Shown piece by piece: positions 51,508 to 60,323 of a stretch of DNA of 64,000 bases (within the stretch, counting starts at the first letter, position 1; every line of letters begins with the position of its first letter). The position numbers were made by a program, and so were the translations under genes. The stretch spans positions 3,224,001-3,288,000 of the forward strand of contig NZ_CP060714.1 in the NCBI RefSeq assembly GCF_014395975.1, written 5' to 3'. The notes below the pieces were generated by a model. It had not been told where the DNA came from, searched no databases, and worked only from the letters and a program-made list of their open reading frames with translations. The stretch is from Diaphorobacter ruginosibacter (lineage in GTDB: Bacteria > Pseudomonadota > Gammaproteobacteria > Burkholderiales > Burkholderiaceae_C).

Positions 51508-51536
51508 CGGGGCGGTCAACACGCGTGACCACCCCG
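51508..51536. terminator. Hairpin between convergent genes
   Basis: CGGGG-C-GGTCA (51508-51518) pairs with TGACC-A-CCCCG (51526-51536), one mismatch. It lies between the acyltransferase stop and the CBS gene stop. No T-run follows, so it may be a weak or Rho-assisted terminator for both. Confidence 0.5.
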
Positions 51537-51549
51537 CGGTCACGCAAGG

Positions 51550-51999
51550 TCAGACCGACTGGTTCTGCTCCGGCCAGTCGCGGATATAGGCCTTGAGCAG
51601 CTTGTTCTCGAAGTTCTGGCTGTCCACGACGGCCTTGGCCACGTCGTAGAAGCTGACCACGCCCATCAGCATGCGCTTGTCCATCACCGGCATGTAGCGG
51701 GCATGGCGGTTGAGCATCATGCGACGCACCTCGTCCATGTCGGTTTCCAGCGTGCAGGTGAGCGGCGCATCGTCCATGGCGCTGCGCACGAGCATGGTGC
51801 CGACGCTGCCGCCATTCTTCACCAGCGCCTGGATCACTTCACGGAAGGTGAGCATGCCCACCAGGTCACCGTGCTCCATCACGACCAGCGAGCCGATGTC
51901 CTTCTCGGACATGGCATCCACTGCGCGCGCCAGGGGCTCGTCGGGGGTGACGGTGTAGAGGGTGTTGCCTTTGACACGCAGGATATCGCTGACTTTCAT
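51550..51999 (-). CDS. CBS domain-containing protein
   Basis: A 149-residue protein made of one CBS pair (Bateman module): CBS1 about residues 8-60 (VTPDEPLARAVDAMSEKDIG, SLVVMEHGDLVGMLTFREV) and CBS2 about 75-130 (MDEVRRMMLNRHARYMPVMD, MGVVSFYDVAKAVV). Such modules bind adenosine nucleotides and often act as stand-alone regulators. It has no fused effector domain. It is divergent from metY with about 115 bp between. Confidence 0.92.
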   Translation of the reverse strand: MKVSDILRVKGNTLYTVTPDEPLARAVDAMSEKDIGSLVVMEHGDLVGMLTFREVIQALVKNGGSVGTMLVRSAMDDAPLTCTLETDMDEVRRMMLNRHARYMPVMDKRMLMGVVSFYDVAKAVVDSQNFENKLLKAYIRDWPEQNQSV

Positions 52000-52114
52000 G
52001 GGGTATCTCCTTAGGGCCTGCTACGCATATGTGTCGCATACGAGCGGCTGCTGGCCGAATCTTCCAGAAATATAGCCCACAATGACGGCCAGTTTGAACA
52101 CTTTGGAGACATGA

Positions 52115-53413
52115 ATGCCCGGATATTCCGACCCCGGCTTCGATACGCTGTCGCTTCATGCCGGCACGCAGCCCGATCCTGCCACCGGCGCGCGCGCCGT
52201 GCCGATCCACCTGACGACATCGTTCGTCTTCGAGTCGAGCGACCACGCGGCCAGTCTCTTCAATCTGGAGCGCCCGGGCCATGTCTACAGCCGTATCAGC
52301 AATCCGACCAACGCGGTGCTGGAGCAACGTGTCTCGGCACTCGAAGGCGGCGTGGGCGCGATCGCGGTGGCCAGTGGCCAGGCCGCGCTGCACCTTTCGA
52401 TCGCCACGCTGATGGGTGCGGGCAGCCACATCGTGGCGAGCACGGCACTTTATGGCGGCAGCCAGAACCTGCTGCACTACACCCTGGCGCGCTTCGGCAT
52501 CGAGACCACCTTCGTGAAGCCCGGCGACATCGACGGCTGGAAGGCCGCCGTGCGTCCCAACACCAAGCTGTTCTTCGGCGAAACCGTGGGCAATCCGGGC
52601 CTCGACGTGCTCGACATCCCGACCGTCTCGCAGATCGCACATGAGGCGGGCGTGCCGCTGCTGGTGGACTCCACCCTCACCTCGCCCTGGCTCATCAAGC
52701 CCTTCGAGCATGGCGCGGACATCGTCTACCACTCGGCCACCAAGTTCCTGTCAGGCCACGGCACCGTGGTGGGCGGCATCGTCGTCGACGGCGGCAGCTT
52801 CGACTGGGAAAAATCCGGCCGATTCCCCGAGCTGACCGAGCCCTACGACGGCTTCCACAACATGGTCTTCACCGAGGAAAGCACGACCGGCGCCTTCCTG
52901 CTGCGCGCCCGCCGCGAGGGCCTGCGCGATTTCGGCGCCTGCATGAGCCCGCACACCGCCTGGTTGATCCTGCAGGGCATCGAGACACTGCCCCTGCGCA
53001 TGGAAAAGCACATGCGCAATACCGAGAAAGTGGTGCAGTTCCTTGCCAGCCATCCGCTCGTGGGCCGCGTAGGCCATCCGATGCTGGAGACGCATTCGTC
53101 GTACACGCTCGCCCAGAAGCTGCTGCCGCGCGGCGCGGGCTCGGTGTTCAGCTTCGACATCAACGGCAACCGCAACCAGGGCAAAAAGTTCATCGAGACG
53201 CTCAAGGTCTTCAGCCACCTGGCCAATGTGGGGGACTGCCGCTCGCTCGTGATCCATCCCGCCAGCACCACGCACTTCCGCATGACCGACGAGGCTCTGG
53301 CACAGGCCGGCATCGGCCAGGGCACGATCCGTCTGTCGATCGGCCTCGAGGATGCAGACGACCTGATCGACGACCTGAAGCGCGCATTGAAGGCCGCCGA
53401 GAAGGCTGCGTAA
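52115..53413 (+). CDS. metY: O-acetylhomoserine/O-succinylhomoserine sulfhydrylase
   Basis: A Cys/Met-metabolism PLP enzyme of 432 residues, making homocysteine from acyl-homoserine and sulfide. Motifs are FDTLSLHAGTQPDPATGARA, YSRISNPTNAVLEQRVSALEGG, VDSTLTSPWLIKPFEHGADI and the PLP-lysine motif HSATKFLSGHGT (Lys about 210). The C-terminal VIHPASTTHFRMTDEALAQAG and IRLSIGLEDADDL are typical. The length of about 430 and AATLGG-like features fit the O-acetylhomoserine type. No SAM riboswitch is visible upstream. An alpha/beta hydrolase gene follows by 73 bp. Confidence 0.92.
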   Translation: MPGYSDPGFDTLSLHAGTQPDPATGARAVPIHLTTSFVFESSDHAASLFNLERPGHVYSRISNPTNAVLEQRVSALEGGVGAIAVASGQAALHLSIATLMGAGSHIVASTALYGGSQNLLHYTLARFGIETTFVKPGDIDGWKAAVRPNTKLFFGETVGNPGLDVLDIPTVSQIAHEAGVPLLVDSTLTSPWLIKPFEHGADIVYHSATKFLSGHGTVVGGIVVDGGSFDWEKSGRFPELTEPYDGFHNMVFTEESTTGAFLLRARREGLRDFGACMSPHTAWLILQGIETLPLRMEKHMRNTEKVVQFLASHPLVGRVGHPMLETHSSYTLAQKLLPRGAGSVFSFDINGNRNQGKKFIETLKVFSHLANVGDCRSLVIHPASTTHFRMTDEALAQAGIGQGTIRLSIGLEDADDLIDDLKRALKAAEKAA

Positions 53414-53486
53414 GCCTGTTGCGGCCCCATACCGTCCCGCCTGCAGACACTGAATTCGCATTTCGAGAAATTGAGGAGACCCGCGC

Positions 53487-54296
53487 ATGCACATCGACGT
53501 CCATGGCGCCCAGATTTACGCCTACACCGGCGGCAAGCCTTTCGATGCCGCCAAGCCCACGGCCATCTTCATCCACGGCGTGCTGTGCGACCACAGCGTG
53601 TGGGCACTGCAAAGCCGCTACCTGGCCAACCACGGCTGGAACGTGCTGGCCATCGACCTGCCGGGCCACTGCAGGAGCGGCGGCAAGGTGCCTCAAACCG
53701 TGGAGGACGCCGCCACGTTCATCGGCCAGCTGATGGATGCGGCCGGCCTGCGGAAGGCCGCGCTCATCGGCCATAGCTGGGGCAGCCTGATTGCCATGCA
53801 GGCCGCGGCGCAGCTCGGGGAGCGCGTGAGCCACCTTGTGCTGGTGGGAACCGCATCGCCGATGAAGGTCTCTCCCGCGCTGCTCGAATCGGCGGTGAAG
53901 TCGCCCGAGCAGGCCATCCGCATGATCAATGTGTTCTCGCGCGCCACGCTGTCCCCCCCCCATGGTGCGGGAAGCTGGGTCTTCGGTGGCGGCATGGCGC
54001 TGGGTCGCCGGGTGCTGGCAAGCAACCAGGACACCAACCTGCTCTACACCGGATTCAAGGCCTGCGACAGCTACGCCGGCGGCGATGCAGCCATGGCCGC
54101 CCTCGCCTGCCCTGTGCTGTTTGCGCTGGGCGCCGAAGACCAGATGACGCCCGCCAGGGCCGCGAAAGGCCTGATTGACGCGGCGAAGGCAGCGGGCAAG
54201 CAGGTCAGCGTTGCGCAGCTGCCAAGCGGCCACAACCAGATGACCGAGGCCCCCGACGAGACGCTGTTCGCCATCCGCGACTTTCTCGCGCGCTGA
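53487..54296 (+). CDS. Alpha/beta hydrolase
   Basis: A 269-residue alpha/beta-hydrolase. The oxyanion region FIHGVLCDHSVW (about 29-40), nucleophile elbow GHSWGS (Ser about 97), acid in LFALGAEDQMTP and His in PSGHNQMTEAP complete a normal triad. No signal peptide. It follows metY on the same strand; many Comamonadaceae carry a hydrolase here, but a role in methionine synthesis is not implied by sequence. Substrate unknown. Confidence 0.9.
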   Translation: MHIDVHGAQIYAYTGGKPFDAAKPTAIFIHGVLCDHSVWALQSRYLANHGWNVLAIDLPGHCRSGGKVPQTVEDAATFIGQLMDAAGLRKAALIGHSWGSLIAMQAAAQLGERVSHLVLVGTASPMKVSPALLESAVKSPEQAIRMINVFSRATLSPPHGAGSWVFGGGMALGRRVLASNQDTNLLYTGFKACDSYAGGDAAMAALACPVLFALGAEDQMTPARAAKGLIDAAKAAGKQVSVAQLPSGHNQMTEAPDETLFAIRDFLAR

Positions 54297-54304
54297 AGTC
54301 GTGG

Positions 54305-54321
54305 CGCCGCCATGGGCGGCG
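54305..54321. terminator. Short GC hairpin between convergent genes
   Basis: CGCCGCC (54305-54311) pairs with GGCGGCG (54315-54321) around a three-base loop. It lies between the stops of the alpha/beta hydrolase and HAD genes. No T-run. Confidence 0.4.
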
Positions 54322-54329
54322 TCAGCCCA

Positions 54330-55073
54330 TCAGCGCAGCAACGCGCACAGCTCGGAGAGCGTGCCCACCGCGGCATGCGGACGCACGTCCAGCGTCCAGG
54401 GCCTGGCATCCATATTGACCCACGCGGTCTGCATGCCTGCATTCAAGGCGCCCTGCACGTCAAGCGCCGCATCATCGCCCACATGCAGCGTTGCCTGGGG
54501 TGCCTGTCCCACGGATTGCGCGGCGGCGTGAAAGATGCGTGCATCGGGCTTGCCCACACCGAAATCACGGGCGTTGAAGGCAGCCTTGAAGAAACGGTCG
54601 ATGCCGACCCGTCGGATGTCCGCATTGCCATTGGAGAGCGCCACCACGGGGTAGCGGCCCGCCAGGAATTCCAGCGTCTCGAGTGCGTCGTCGAACAGCA
54701 CGACCTGCTGGCGCGCCTCGAAGAACACATCGAACGCAGGCTCTGCCAGGGCAGGATCGTCGCCGCATTGCAGCAACGCCTCGCGGATGGACTCGCGGCG
54801 CATGGCGCTCAGGTCGTGCAACAGTTCGGGGCGCTCCGCCTCCACCTTCATGCGGATGCGGCGCAGCGACTTCGGATCGGGAAAGGCGATCGCCGTCGCC
54901 GGCGCGTGCTCGCGCAACCAATCGGCCAGCACTTCCTCGGCACGCGTGATCGTGGGCCAGACGGGCCACAGCGTGTCGTCGAGGTCGATGGTGATGGCCT
55001 GGATACGGTCCAGCTCCAGCGTATGGGCCACGGCGCCTGAGGCCGTGGGCTGCGGTGATGTGATCTCTGGCAT
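54330..55073 (-). CDS. HAD-superfamily hydrolase
   Basis: A 247-residue haloacid-dehalogenase-type phosphatase. Motif I is ITIDLDDTLWPVWP (nucleophile Asp about residue 26), motif II SNGNADI, motif III FGVGKPDARIF (Lys) and motif IV HVGDDAALDVQGA. The helical cap between motif I and II marks subfamily IA. The DLDDTLWPV wording is common in a group of betaproteobacterial HADs near hemH or hrcA. ATG 55073 (MPEITSP) is preferred; the upstream frame runs into the hemH promoter. Substrate unknown. Confidence 0.9.
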   Translation of the reverse strand: MPEITSPQPTASGAVAHTLELDRIQAITIDLDDTLWPVWPTITRAEEVLADWLREHAPATAIAFPDPKSLRRIRMKVEAERPELLHDLSAMRRESIREALLQCGDDPALAEPAFDVFFEARQQVVLFDDALETLEFLAGRYPVVALSNGNADIRRVGIDRFFKAAFNARDFGVGKPDARIFHAAAQSVGQAPQATLHVGDDAALDVQGALNAGMQTAWVNMDARPWTLDVRPHAAVGTLSELCALLR

Positions 55074-55144
55074 AGCCTTGGAAGAATAACCCACGAAGCC
55101 TTCCCCGTGCCCATGTACGCCCAACGGCATTCCGGCCTGCGACA

Positions 55145-56176
55145 ATGCAGGGCATGCAAGCTTCCCAAGTCGCGAAATCCGCTCCCTCGAACTGCGCCGT
55201 CGTCCTTGTCAACCTGGGCACGCCGGACGCGCCCACGGCACCTGCGCTCAGGCGCTACCTGGCACAGTTTCTCGGCGACCCTCGCGTGGTGGAAATCCCC
55301 CGGGCCGCATGGCTGCCCATCCTGCACGGCATCATCCTGCGCACGCGCCCGGCCCGTTCGGCGGCCAAGTACGCCTCGATCTGGATGAAGGAAGGATCGC
55401 CGCTCGCCGTCTGGACCGCCCGGCAGGCCGTGATGCTGCGCGGCTGGCTTGGCGAGGCCGGCCTGCGCACGGTGCAGGTCGTGCATGCCATGCGCTACGG
55501 CAATCCAGCCCTTGCGGCGCAATTGCAGTCGCTTCAGGACCAGGGGGTGGACCGCATGCTGCTGCTGCCCCTGTACCCCCAGTACTCCAGCACCACCACG
55601 GCCAGCGTCGTCGACGAGGTCTACGCCTGGCTTGCCAGGAAGCGCCGCATGCCCGAGCTGCGTTTCGTGAACAGCTACCACGATCATCCCGCCTACATCA
55701 AGGCCCTGGCCGAGACCGTGCGCAAGCACTGGAGCCAGCAAGGCGGCCCAGCCGACAGGCTGGTGATGAGCTTTCACGGCATTCCCGCGCGCAACGTGGC
55801 CCTGGGTGACCCCTATGCGGACGAGTGCCGCACCACCGCGCGCCTGCTGGCGGAGGAGCTCGGTCTCCCCGACGAGCAATACCAGCTGACCTTCCAGTCG
55901 CGCTTCGGCAAGGCGAAATGGCTGGAACCCTATACCGAGCCCACCCTGGTCGACATGGCAAGGCGAGGCATCGGCCGGGTCGACGTGATGTGCCCTGGCT
56001 TCACCAGCGACTGCCTCGAAACGCTCGAGGAAATCAACCAGGAGGCACGAGAAGCCTTCCTGCATGCAGGCGGCAAGGAGTTTCGCTACATTCCGTGCCT
56101 GAACGACAACCACGCATGGATCAGCGCGCTCAGCACCATCGCCCAGGAACACCTGGGCGGCTGGACCGGGCGCTGA
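55145..56176 (+). CDS. hemH: Ferrochelatase
   Basis: Ferrochelatase inserts Fe2+ into protoporphyrin IX, the final haem step. The 343 residues show VVLVNLGTPDAP near the start, VVHAMRYGNPAL, LLLPLYPQYSSTTTASV, the metal-site His in SFHGIPARNV (about 210), and CPGFTSDCLETLEEI with the catalytic Glu (about 294). No [2Fe-2S] C-terminal extension. Met4 is an alternative start. It is divergent from the HAD gene and is followed after 48 bp by a GST gene. Haem supply fits the cytochromes seen elsewhere in the window. Confidence 0.96.
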   Translation: MQGMQASQVAKSAPSNCAVVLVNLGTPDAPTAPALRRYLAQFLGDPRVVEIPRAAWLPILHGIILRTRPARSAAKYASIWMKEGSPLAVWTARQAVMLRGWLGEAGLRTVQVVHAMRYGNPALAAQLQSLQDQGVDRMLLLPLYPQYSSTTTASVVDEVYAWLARKRRMPELRFVNSYHDHPAYIKALAETVRKHWSQQGGPADRLVMSFHGIPARNVALGDPYADECRTTARLLAEELGLPDEQYQLTFQSRFGKAKWLEPYTEPTLVDMARRGIGRVDVMCPGFTSDCLETLEEINQEAREAFLHAGGKEFRYIPCLNDNHAWISALSTIAQEHLGGWTGR

Positions 56177-56224
56177 GCCGTGTGCATCCGCCCCCAGACC
56201 CAGACTCCCAGACCCATCCACACC

Positions 56225-56941
56225 ATGACCTCATCCGCCCTCGACGCTTTCCAGATCACGCGCAAATGGCCCGCCCGGCATCCCGGGCTGCTGCAGCTGT
56301 ATTCGCTGCCCACGCCCAATGGCGTGAAGGTGTCGATCATGCTGGAGGAGACCGACCTGCCCTACGAGGCGCACCGCGTGGCATTCGACACGCAGGACCA
56401 GATGTCGCCCGAGTTCCTGTCGCTGAACCCGAACAACAAGATCCCGGCCATCCTCGACCCGAACGGTCCGGACGGCCAACCGCTCGCACTGTTCGAATCG
56501 GGAGCCATCCTGGTGTACCTGGCGGGCAAGACCGGCCAGTTGCTGCCGCAGGACGAGGCTGGCAAGTTCCACACGCTGCAATGGCTGATGTTCCAGATGG
56601 GCGGCGTGGGGCCGATGTTCGGCCAGTTGGGCTTCTTCCACAAGTTCGCCGGCAAGGAATACGAGGACAAGCGTCCGCGCGATCGCTACGTGGCGGAGTC
56701 GCGCCGCCTGCTCGGCGTGCTCGACGCGCAATATGCTCGCCACCAGTGGGTGGCCGGCGACGACTACACCATCGCCGACATCTCCATCCTGCCCTGGGTG
56801 CGCAACCTGAACGGTTTCTATGAAGCGGGTGACCTCGTCGGCTTCGGTGACTTCAAGCATCTGGCGAAGGCGCTCGCGCGTTTCGTGGCGCGCCCCGCGG
56901 TGCAGCGCGGGTTGCTGATTCCGGCGACGCCCACGCCCTGA
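56225..56941 (+). CDS. Nu-class glutathione S-transferase
   Basis: A 238-residue glutathione transferase of the YghU/YfcG (nu) class, which binds glutathione disulfide and has disulfide-bond reductase activity. The thioredoxin-like N-domain has LYSLPTPNGVKVSIMLEET, NPNNKIPAILD (cis-Pro) and LFESGAILVYLA (Glu-Ser of the GSH site). The helical C-domain has YTIADISILPWV. The ATG at 56225 matches family starts better than 56180. It lies between hemH and a rhodanese gene, all rightward. Confidence 0.92.
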   Translation: MTSSALDAFQITRKWPARHPGLLQLYSLPTPNGVKVSIMLEETDLPYEAHRVAFDTQDQMSPEFLSLNPNNKIPAILDPNGPDGQPLALFESGAILVYLAGKTGQLLPQDEAGKFHTLQWLMFQMGGVGPMFGQLGFFHKFAGKEYEDKRPRDRYVAESRRLLGVLDAQYARHQWVAGDDYTIADISILPWVRNLNGFYEAGDLVGFGDFKHLAKALARFVARPAVQRGLLIPATPTP

Positions 56942-56992
56942 ACTGCCGCTCAGAAACCCCGCACCGCGCCCCTGCACGCCCACGCTCCACCC

Positions 56993-57946
56993 ATGAAAGC
57001 CATTCTCGTCTTCACGGCCGCCCTGGCAGCGGCCCATGCCACGTGGGCCGCGCAGCCGCTGCTGACGCCCGCGCAGCTGCAGCCCATGCTGCGCAATCCG
57101 GACCTGCGCGTGATCGACATCCGCGATCCTCAGAGCTTCGAGATGGGCCACATCGAAGGTGCCGTGAATGCACCCTACGGCCAGTGGCTCGGGCCTGCGG
57201 GCAACATCGGCATCGTGCCCGAACTCGCGGCGCTGACGCGGCTCGTGCAGTCCGCCGGGTTGACGCCCAGGACCCATGCGGTGGTGGTTTCCAGTGGCGT
57301 GGACGCGGGCGACTTCGGAGCGACGGCGCGCGTCTACTGGACGCTCAAGAGCCTCGGGCTCACGGAACTGTCCATCCTCAACGGCGGCATGATGGACTGG
57401 GACAGCGAGGGCGAGATGACCGACATGGGCCCGGGCACGCCCGTGGCACCCAGCCAGTTCGCGCCACGCTTCAACCCCGAGTGGCTGGCCACGCGCGACG
57501 AAGTCAAGGAGAGCCTCCGCAAGAACAGCGCCCTGCTCGTGGACGCGCGGCCCGACGTGTTCTACCTGGGCAAGTTCCGTGCGCCGATGGCCCTGGTCGC
57601 AGGCACCCTGCCGGGCGCGAAGCAGCTCGACTTCAACCAATGGTTCGTGCCCGGCACCGCCCGCTTCGCCGACGTCGAGAAGACCCGCCAGGTCGCGACG
57701 CAGTTCCAGAGCACCCAGAACCCGCAGGGCAAGCCCCTCATCACGTTCTGCAATACCGGCTACTGGTCGGCGACGGACTGGTTTGCGTTCTCGGAAATAC
57801 TGGGCCGGAAGGACGTCCGCATGTATGCGGGCTCGGCGGTGGACTGGACGCAGTCCAAGGAGCCACCGCCAATGGACAACCAGCCCAGCCGGGCCGAATC
57901 ACTCGCCTATGACGCGCGCCAGTGGTGGAACCGGAAATTCAAGTAA
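56993..57946 (+). CDS. Exported tandem-rhodanese sulfurtransferase
   Basis: A 317-residue periplasmic sulfurtransferase. A signal peptide (ILVFTAALAAAHATWA) is followed by two rhodanese domains. The first (VIDIRDPQSFEMGHIEGAVNAPY) is structural, while the second has the catalytic Cys in TFCNTGYWSATDWF (about residue 253) with DARPDVFYLGKF at its start. Length and two-domain layout are typical of thiosulfate or mercaptopyruvate sulfurtransferases. It is followed after 27 bp by a YeeE/YedE sulfur transporter, which fits a thiosulfate-handling unit. Confidence 0.93.
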   Translation: MKAILVFTAALAAAHATWAAQPLLTPAQLQPMLRNPDLRVIDIRDPQSFEMGHIEGAVNAPYGQWLGPAGNIGIVPELAALTRLVQSAGLTPRTHAVVVSSGVDAGDFGATARVYWTLKSLGLTELSILNGGMMDWDSEGEMTDMGPGTPVAPSQFAPRFNPEWLATRDEVKESLRKNSALLVDARPDVFYLGKFRAPMALVAGTLPGAKQLDFNQWFVPGTARFADVEKTRQVATQFQSTQNPQGKPLITFCNTGYWSATDWFAFSEILGRKDVRMYAGSAVDWTQSKEPPPMDNQPSRAESLAYDARQWWNRKFK

Positions 57947-57973
57947 ACGCCCCTTGCCCCGAATAACAAGACT

Positions 57974-59071
57974 ATGAAACGACTTCCGCTCGCGGTCCTG
58001 CTGGCCGTGTTCCTTGGCTGGCTGCTCTGGACCGTTTCCGTGCGCCAGGCGGCCCTGTTCGCCATCGGGCTGGGGCTCGGGGCGGTGCTGGCCGGCCAGC
58101 GCTTTGGCTTCACCACCGGCTGGCGCATCCTCATCGAGCAAAAAGAGGCCAGCGGCGTGTTGGGCCAATTGCTGCTGCTCGCGCTCGCGGCCGCGATGGC
58201 GATGCCGCTGCTGGGGCACTATCCGGAGCTGACCGCAGCGCTGGGCCCGCCCAGCGTGAGCCTGCTGGTCGGGGCCTTCGTGTTCGGCCTGTGCATGCAG
58301 ATTGCCGACGGCTGCGGCAGCGGCACGCTGTACAAGGCGGGCATGGGCATCCCGATGAACACGGCCGTGCTGCCGATGTTCGCGATCGGCAGTTTTCTCG
58401 GAAGCCTGCACCTGGGCTGGTGGCTCGACCTCGGCGCGATGCAGCCCGTGGGCCTTGTGACCACATGGGGCTGGCAGAAGGCGCTGGCCGCCACGCTCGG
58501 CGCGCTGGCATTGGTGGCTGCCGGTGTGGTGCTCTACACGCGCAGTGCGAACGCCCGGGCGGGGCATCGCCAGAAGCCGCTGTTCCTGCGCAAGTGGATG
58601 CTGGGCGCCGTGTTGCTGGCGCTGCTTGCCACGCTCAATCTCGTCGTCGCGGGCCAGCCCTGGGGCGTGGTCTACGGCTTCGGGCTCTGGGCAGCGAAGA
58701 TGGCCGGTGCGACCGGAGCCATGGACCTTTCGCAGAACTGGTTCTGGAGCCAGCCCGGCAATGCCGCGCGACTGCACGAGACCGTGCTGCTGGATGTCAC
58801 GAGCATCACCAACATCGGCATCCTGGGCGGCGCGCTGTGGATCTCTGCCGGCAAGCCGGCATCGGCCAAGGCCCTCACCGGCACGCAATGGATCGTCGCG
58901 CTCGTGGCGGGGCTGGTTCTCGGCTACAGTTCGCGCCTGGCCTTCGGCTGCAATGTGGGGGCGATGTTCTCGGGCATTTCCACGGGCAGCATCCATGGCT
59001 GGATCTGGGTTCCGCTCGCCTTCATCGGCACGATCTTCGGACTGCGCATCCGCCGCCACTTCGGCATGTGA
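57974..59071 (+). CDS. YeeE/YedE (TsuA-like) thiosulfate transporter family protein
   Basis: A 365-residue inner-membrane protein with about nine or ten hydrophobic helices. It carries the YeeE hallmarks: a Cys motif in ADGCGSGTLYKAGMG (Cys about 113) and a second in AFGCNVGAMFSGISTG (Cys about 325). In TsuA (YeeE) of Spirochaeta these conserved Cys relay thiosulfate by weak S-H-S contacts. The neighbour upstream is an exported rhodanese. The stop overlaps the next ATG (TGATG), so a small membrane protein is translated with it. Confidence 0.92.
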   Translation: MKRLPLAVLLAVFLGWLLWTVSVRQAALFAIGLGLGAVLAGQRFGFTTGWRILIEQKEASGVLGQLLLLALAAAMAMPLLGHYPELTAALGPPSVSLLVGAFVFGLCMQIADGCGSGTLYKAGMGIPMNTAVLPMFAIGSFLGSLHLGWWLDLGAMQPVGLVTTWGWQKALAATLGALALVAAGVVLYTRSANARAGHRQKPLFLRKWMLGAVLLALLATLNLVVAGQPWGVVYGFGLWAAKMAGATGAMDLSQNWFWSQPGNAARLHETVLLDVTSITNIGILGGALWISAGKPASAKALTGTQWIVALVAGLVLGYSSRLAFGCNVGAMFSGISTGSIHGWIWVPLAFIGTIFGLRIRRHFGM

Positions 59072-59301
59072 TGCCCAGGCACCCGGCAGCAAAGAAACGA
59101 ACACGCTTGCACATCGACATCATGGCGCGAACACCCTACACAACTCTGCGCACCGGCTTCTGGCTGGTGCTGGTGGCTTTCCTCGCGTGGGACTACTGGG
59201 CCTCCCCGCCCGTGGACCTGCGCTTCGAGGCGCCGCTGATCGCCGCCGGATCGGGCCAGGAAATCCATGGCGGCCATTGCTCCATGCCCGGAGCCAAGTG
59301 A
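59071..59301 (+). CDS. Small single-span membrane protein coupled to YeeE
   Basis: A 76-residue protein that I do not recognise. The start shares one base with the YeeE stop (TGATG). After a basic N-terminus (RHPAAKKRTRLH) comes a hydrophobic segment (FWLVLVAFLAWDYWA) and a tail ending in HGGHCSMPG, with His-x-x-His-Cys spacing that could bind metal or sulfur. A second ATG at 59122 would give 59 residues beginning MARTPYTTLRTG, but has no ribosome site. Its position suggests a partner of the thiosulfate transporter. No further function is proposed. Confidence 0.6.
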   Translation: MPRHPAAKKRTRLHIDIMARTPYTTLRTGFWLVLVAFLAWDYWASPPVDLRFEAPLIAAGSGQEIHGGHCSMPGAK

Positions 59302-59456
59302 GGCCCTGAGCCCGTAAACACGCTCTGGAGGACACCAGTGGATGCCAAAGCAACTGAGCCGCGGCGCATTTTGTAGGCGAAAGTCGCATAGTGGTGTGCA
59401 CATCAGTACAAATTTGAAACAACGCAATAGCATCAGTCATCCTGAATCAGGCAGTG

Positions 59457-59491
59457 GACCTGCAACCGGCACACAGGGCCGCTTGCAGGTC
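59457..59491 (+). promoter_or_regulatory. Leader hairpin upstream of the SYLF lipoprotein gene
   Basis: GACCTGCAA (59457-59465) and TTGCAGGTC (59483-59491) are exact inverted repeats; inside them CGGC pairs with GCCG, so 13 base pairs surround a seven-base loop with one C-C mismatch. It lies 75 bases before the ATG and has no T-run, so it is more likely an mRNA-stability or regulatory element than a terminator. Confidence 0.5.
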
Positions 59492-59566
59492 GCGCTCTTC
59501 GATAAGGACATGCACCCCCACGCTACCGGTGGGCGCATCCCCTCAAACAGATAAGGAAGGACTGTT

Positions 59567-60151
59567 ATGCGTACTATTTCCCTGCGTACCGTTGTGATGG
59601 CTGCTGCAGTTGCCGTGGGCAGCATGTCGATGGTGGCCTGCACCACCACCAAGACCGACACCGCCGCTGCCCCGCGCATGGACAGCACCACGATCAACAC
59701 CCGCGCCAATGCAGCGCTGGAACGCCTCTACACCACCGCCCCGGGATCCAAGGAAATGATCGCCAAGGCCAAGGGCGTGCTGATCTTCCCGTCCGTGGTG
59801 GGCGGCAGCTTCGTGGTGGGCGTGGAGCATGGCCGCGGCGTGCTGCGTGAACATGGAACCAACACGGCCTTCTACAGCACGACGGGTGCCTCCATCGGCT
59901 GGCAGATCGGCGGCCAGTCCAAGGCCGTGATCTATGTGTTCAACACCGCGGAAGCCCTTGCCAAGTTCAAGGCCAGCAACGGCTGGACCGCCGGTGCCGA
60001 TGCACAGGTGACCGTCGGCCGCGTGGGCGCGAACTCCTCGATCGACACCACGACCGCGCAGGAGCCGGTGGTGAGCTATGTGCTGACCAACGTGGGCCTG
60101 GAAGCCGGCGTCTCGCTGAACGGCTCCAAGATCACGCGCGTGGTCGAGTAA
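59567..60151 (+). CDS. SYLF-domain (Ysc84-like) lipoprotein
   Basis: A 194-residue envelope lipoprotein with a lipobox near VACTTT (Cys25). The SYLF domain covers most of the rest: MIAKAKGVLIFPSVVGGSFV, GVLREHGTNTAFYSTTGAS, GWQIGGQSKAVIYVFNTAEA. It ends in SYVLTNVGLEAGVSLNGSKI. SYLF domains bind phosphoinositide-type lipids in eukaryotes; bacterial ones such as Burkholderia BPSL1445 are surface lipoproteins of unknown role. AAGGAAGG ribosome site precedes the ATG. A strong terminator follows. Confidence 0.9.
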   Translation: MRTISLRTVVMAAAVAVGSMSMVACTTTKTDTAAAPRMDSTTINTRANAALERLYTTAPGSKEMIAKAKGVLIFPSVVGGSFVVGVEHGRGVLREHGTNTAFYSTTGASIGWQIGGQSKAVIYVFNTAEALAKFKASNGWTAGADAQVTVGRVGANSSIDTTTAQEPVVSYVLTNVGLEAGVSLNGSKITRVVE

Positions 60152-60213
60152 GAGCGAGCCTGATCCGCCAGGCTCTCTGGGGCCTGGCAGACGGACGACA
60201 CACCCTTGCGGTC

Positions 60214-60248
60214 AATGCCAGTCAGTTAAGCGCTGACTGGCATTTTCT
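60214..60248 (+). terminator. Rho-independent terminator of the SYLF gene
   Basis: ATGCCAGTCAG (60215-60225) pairs perfectly with CTGACTGGCAT (60233-60243), followed by TTTTC. Confidence 0.92.
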
Positions 60249-60323
60249 TTGTAGGGAACGTTTGGGCTTATCTTGAATGGCATGGGCCACTCGGGGCGGT
60301 TTTTCTTTGCCTAGGTCTTTTTT

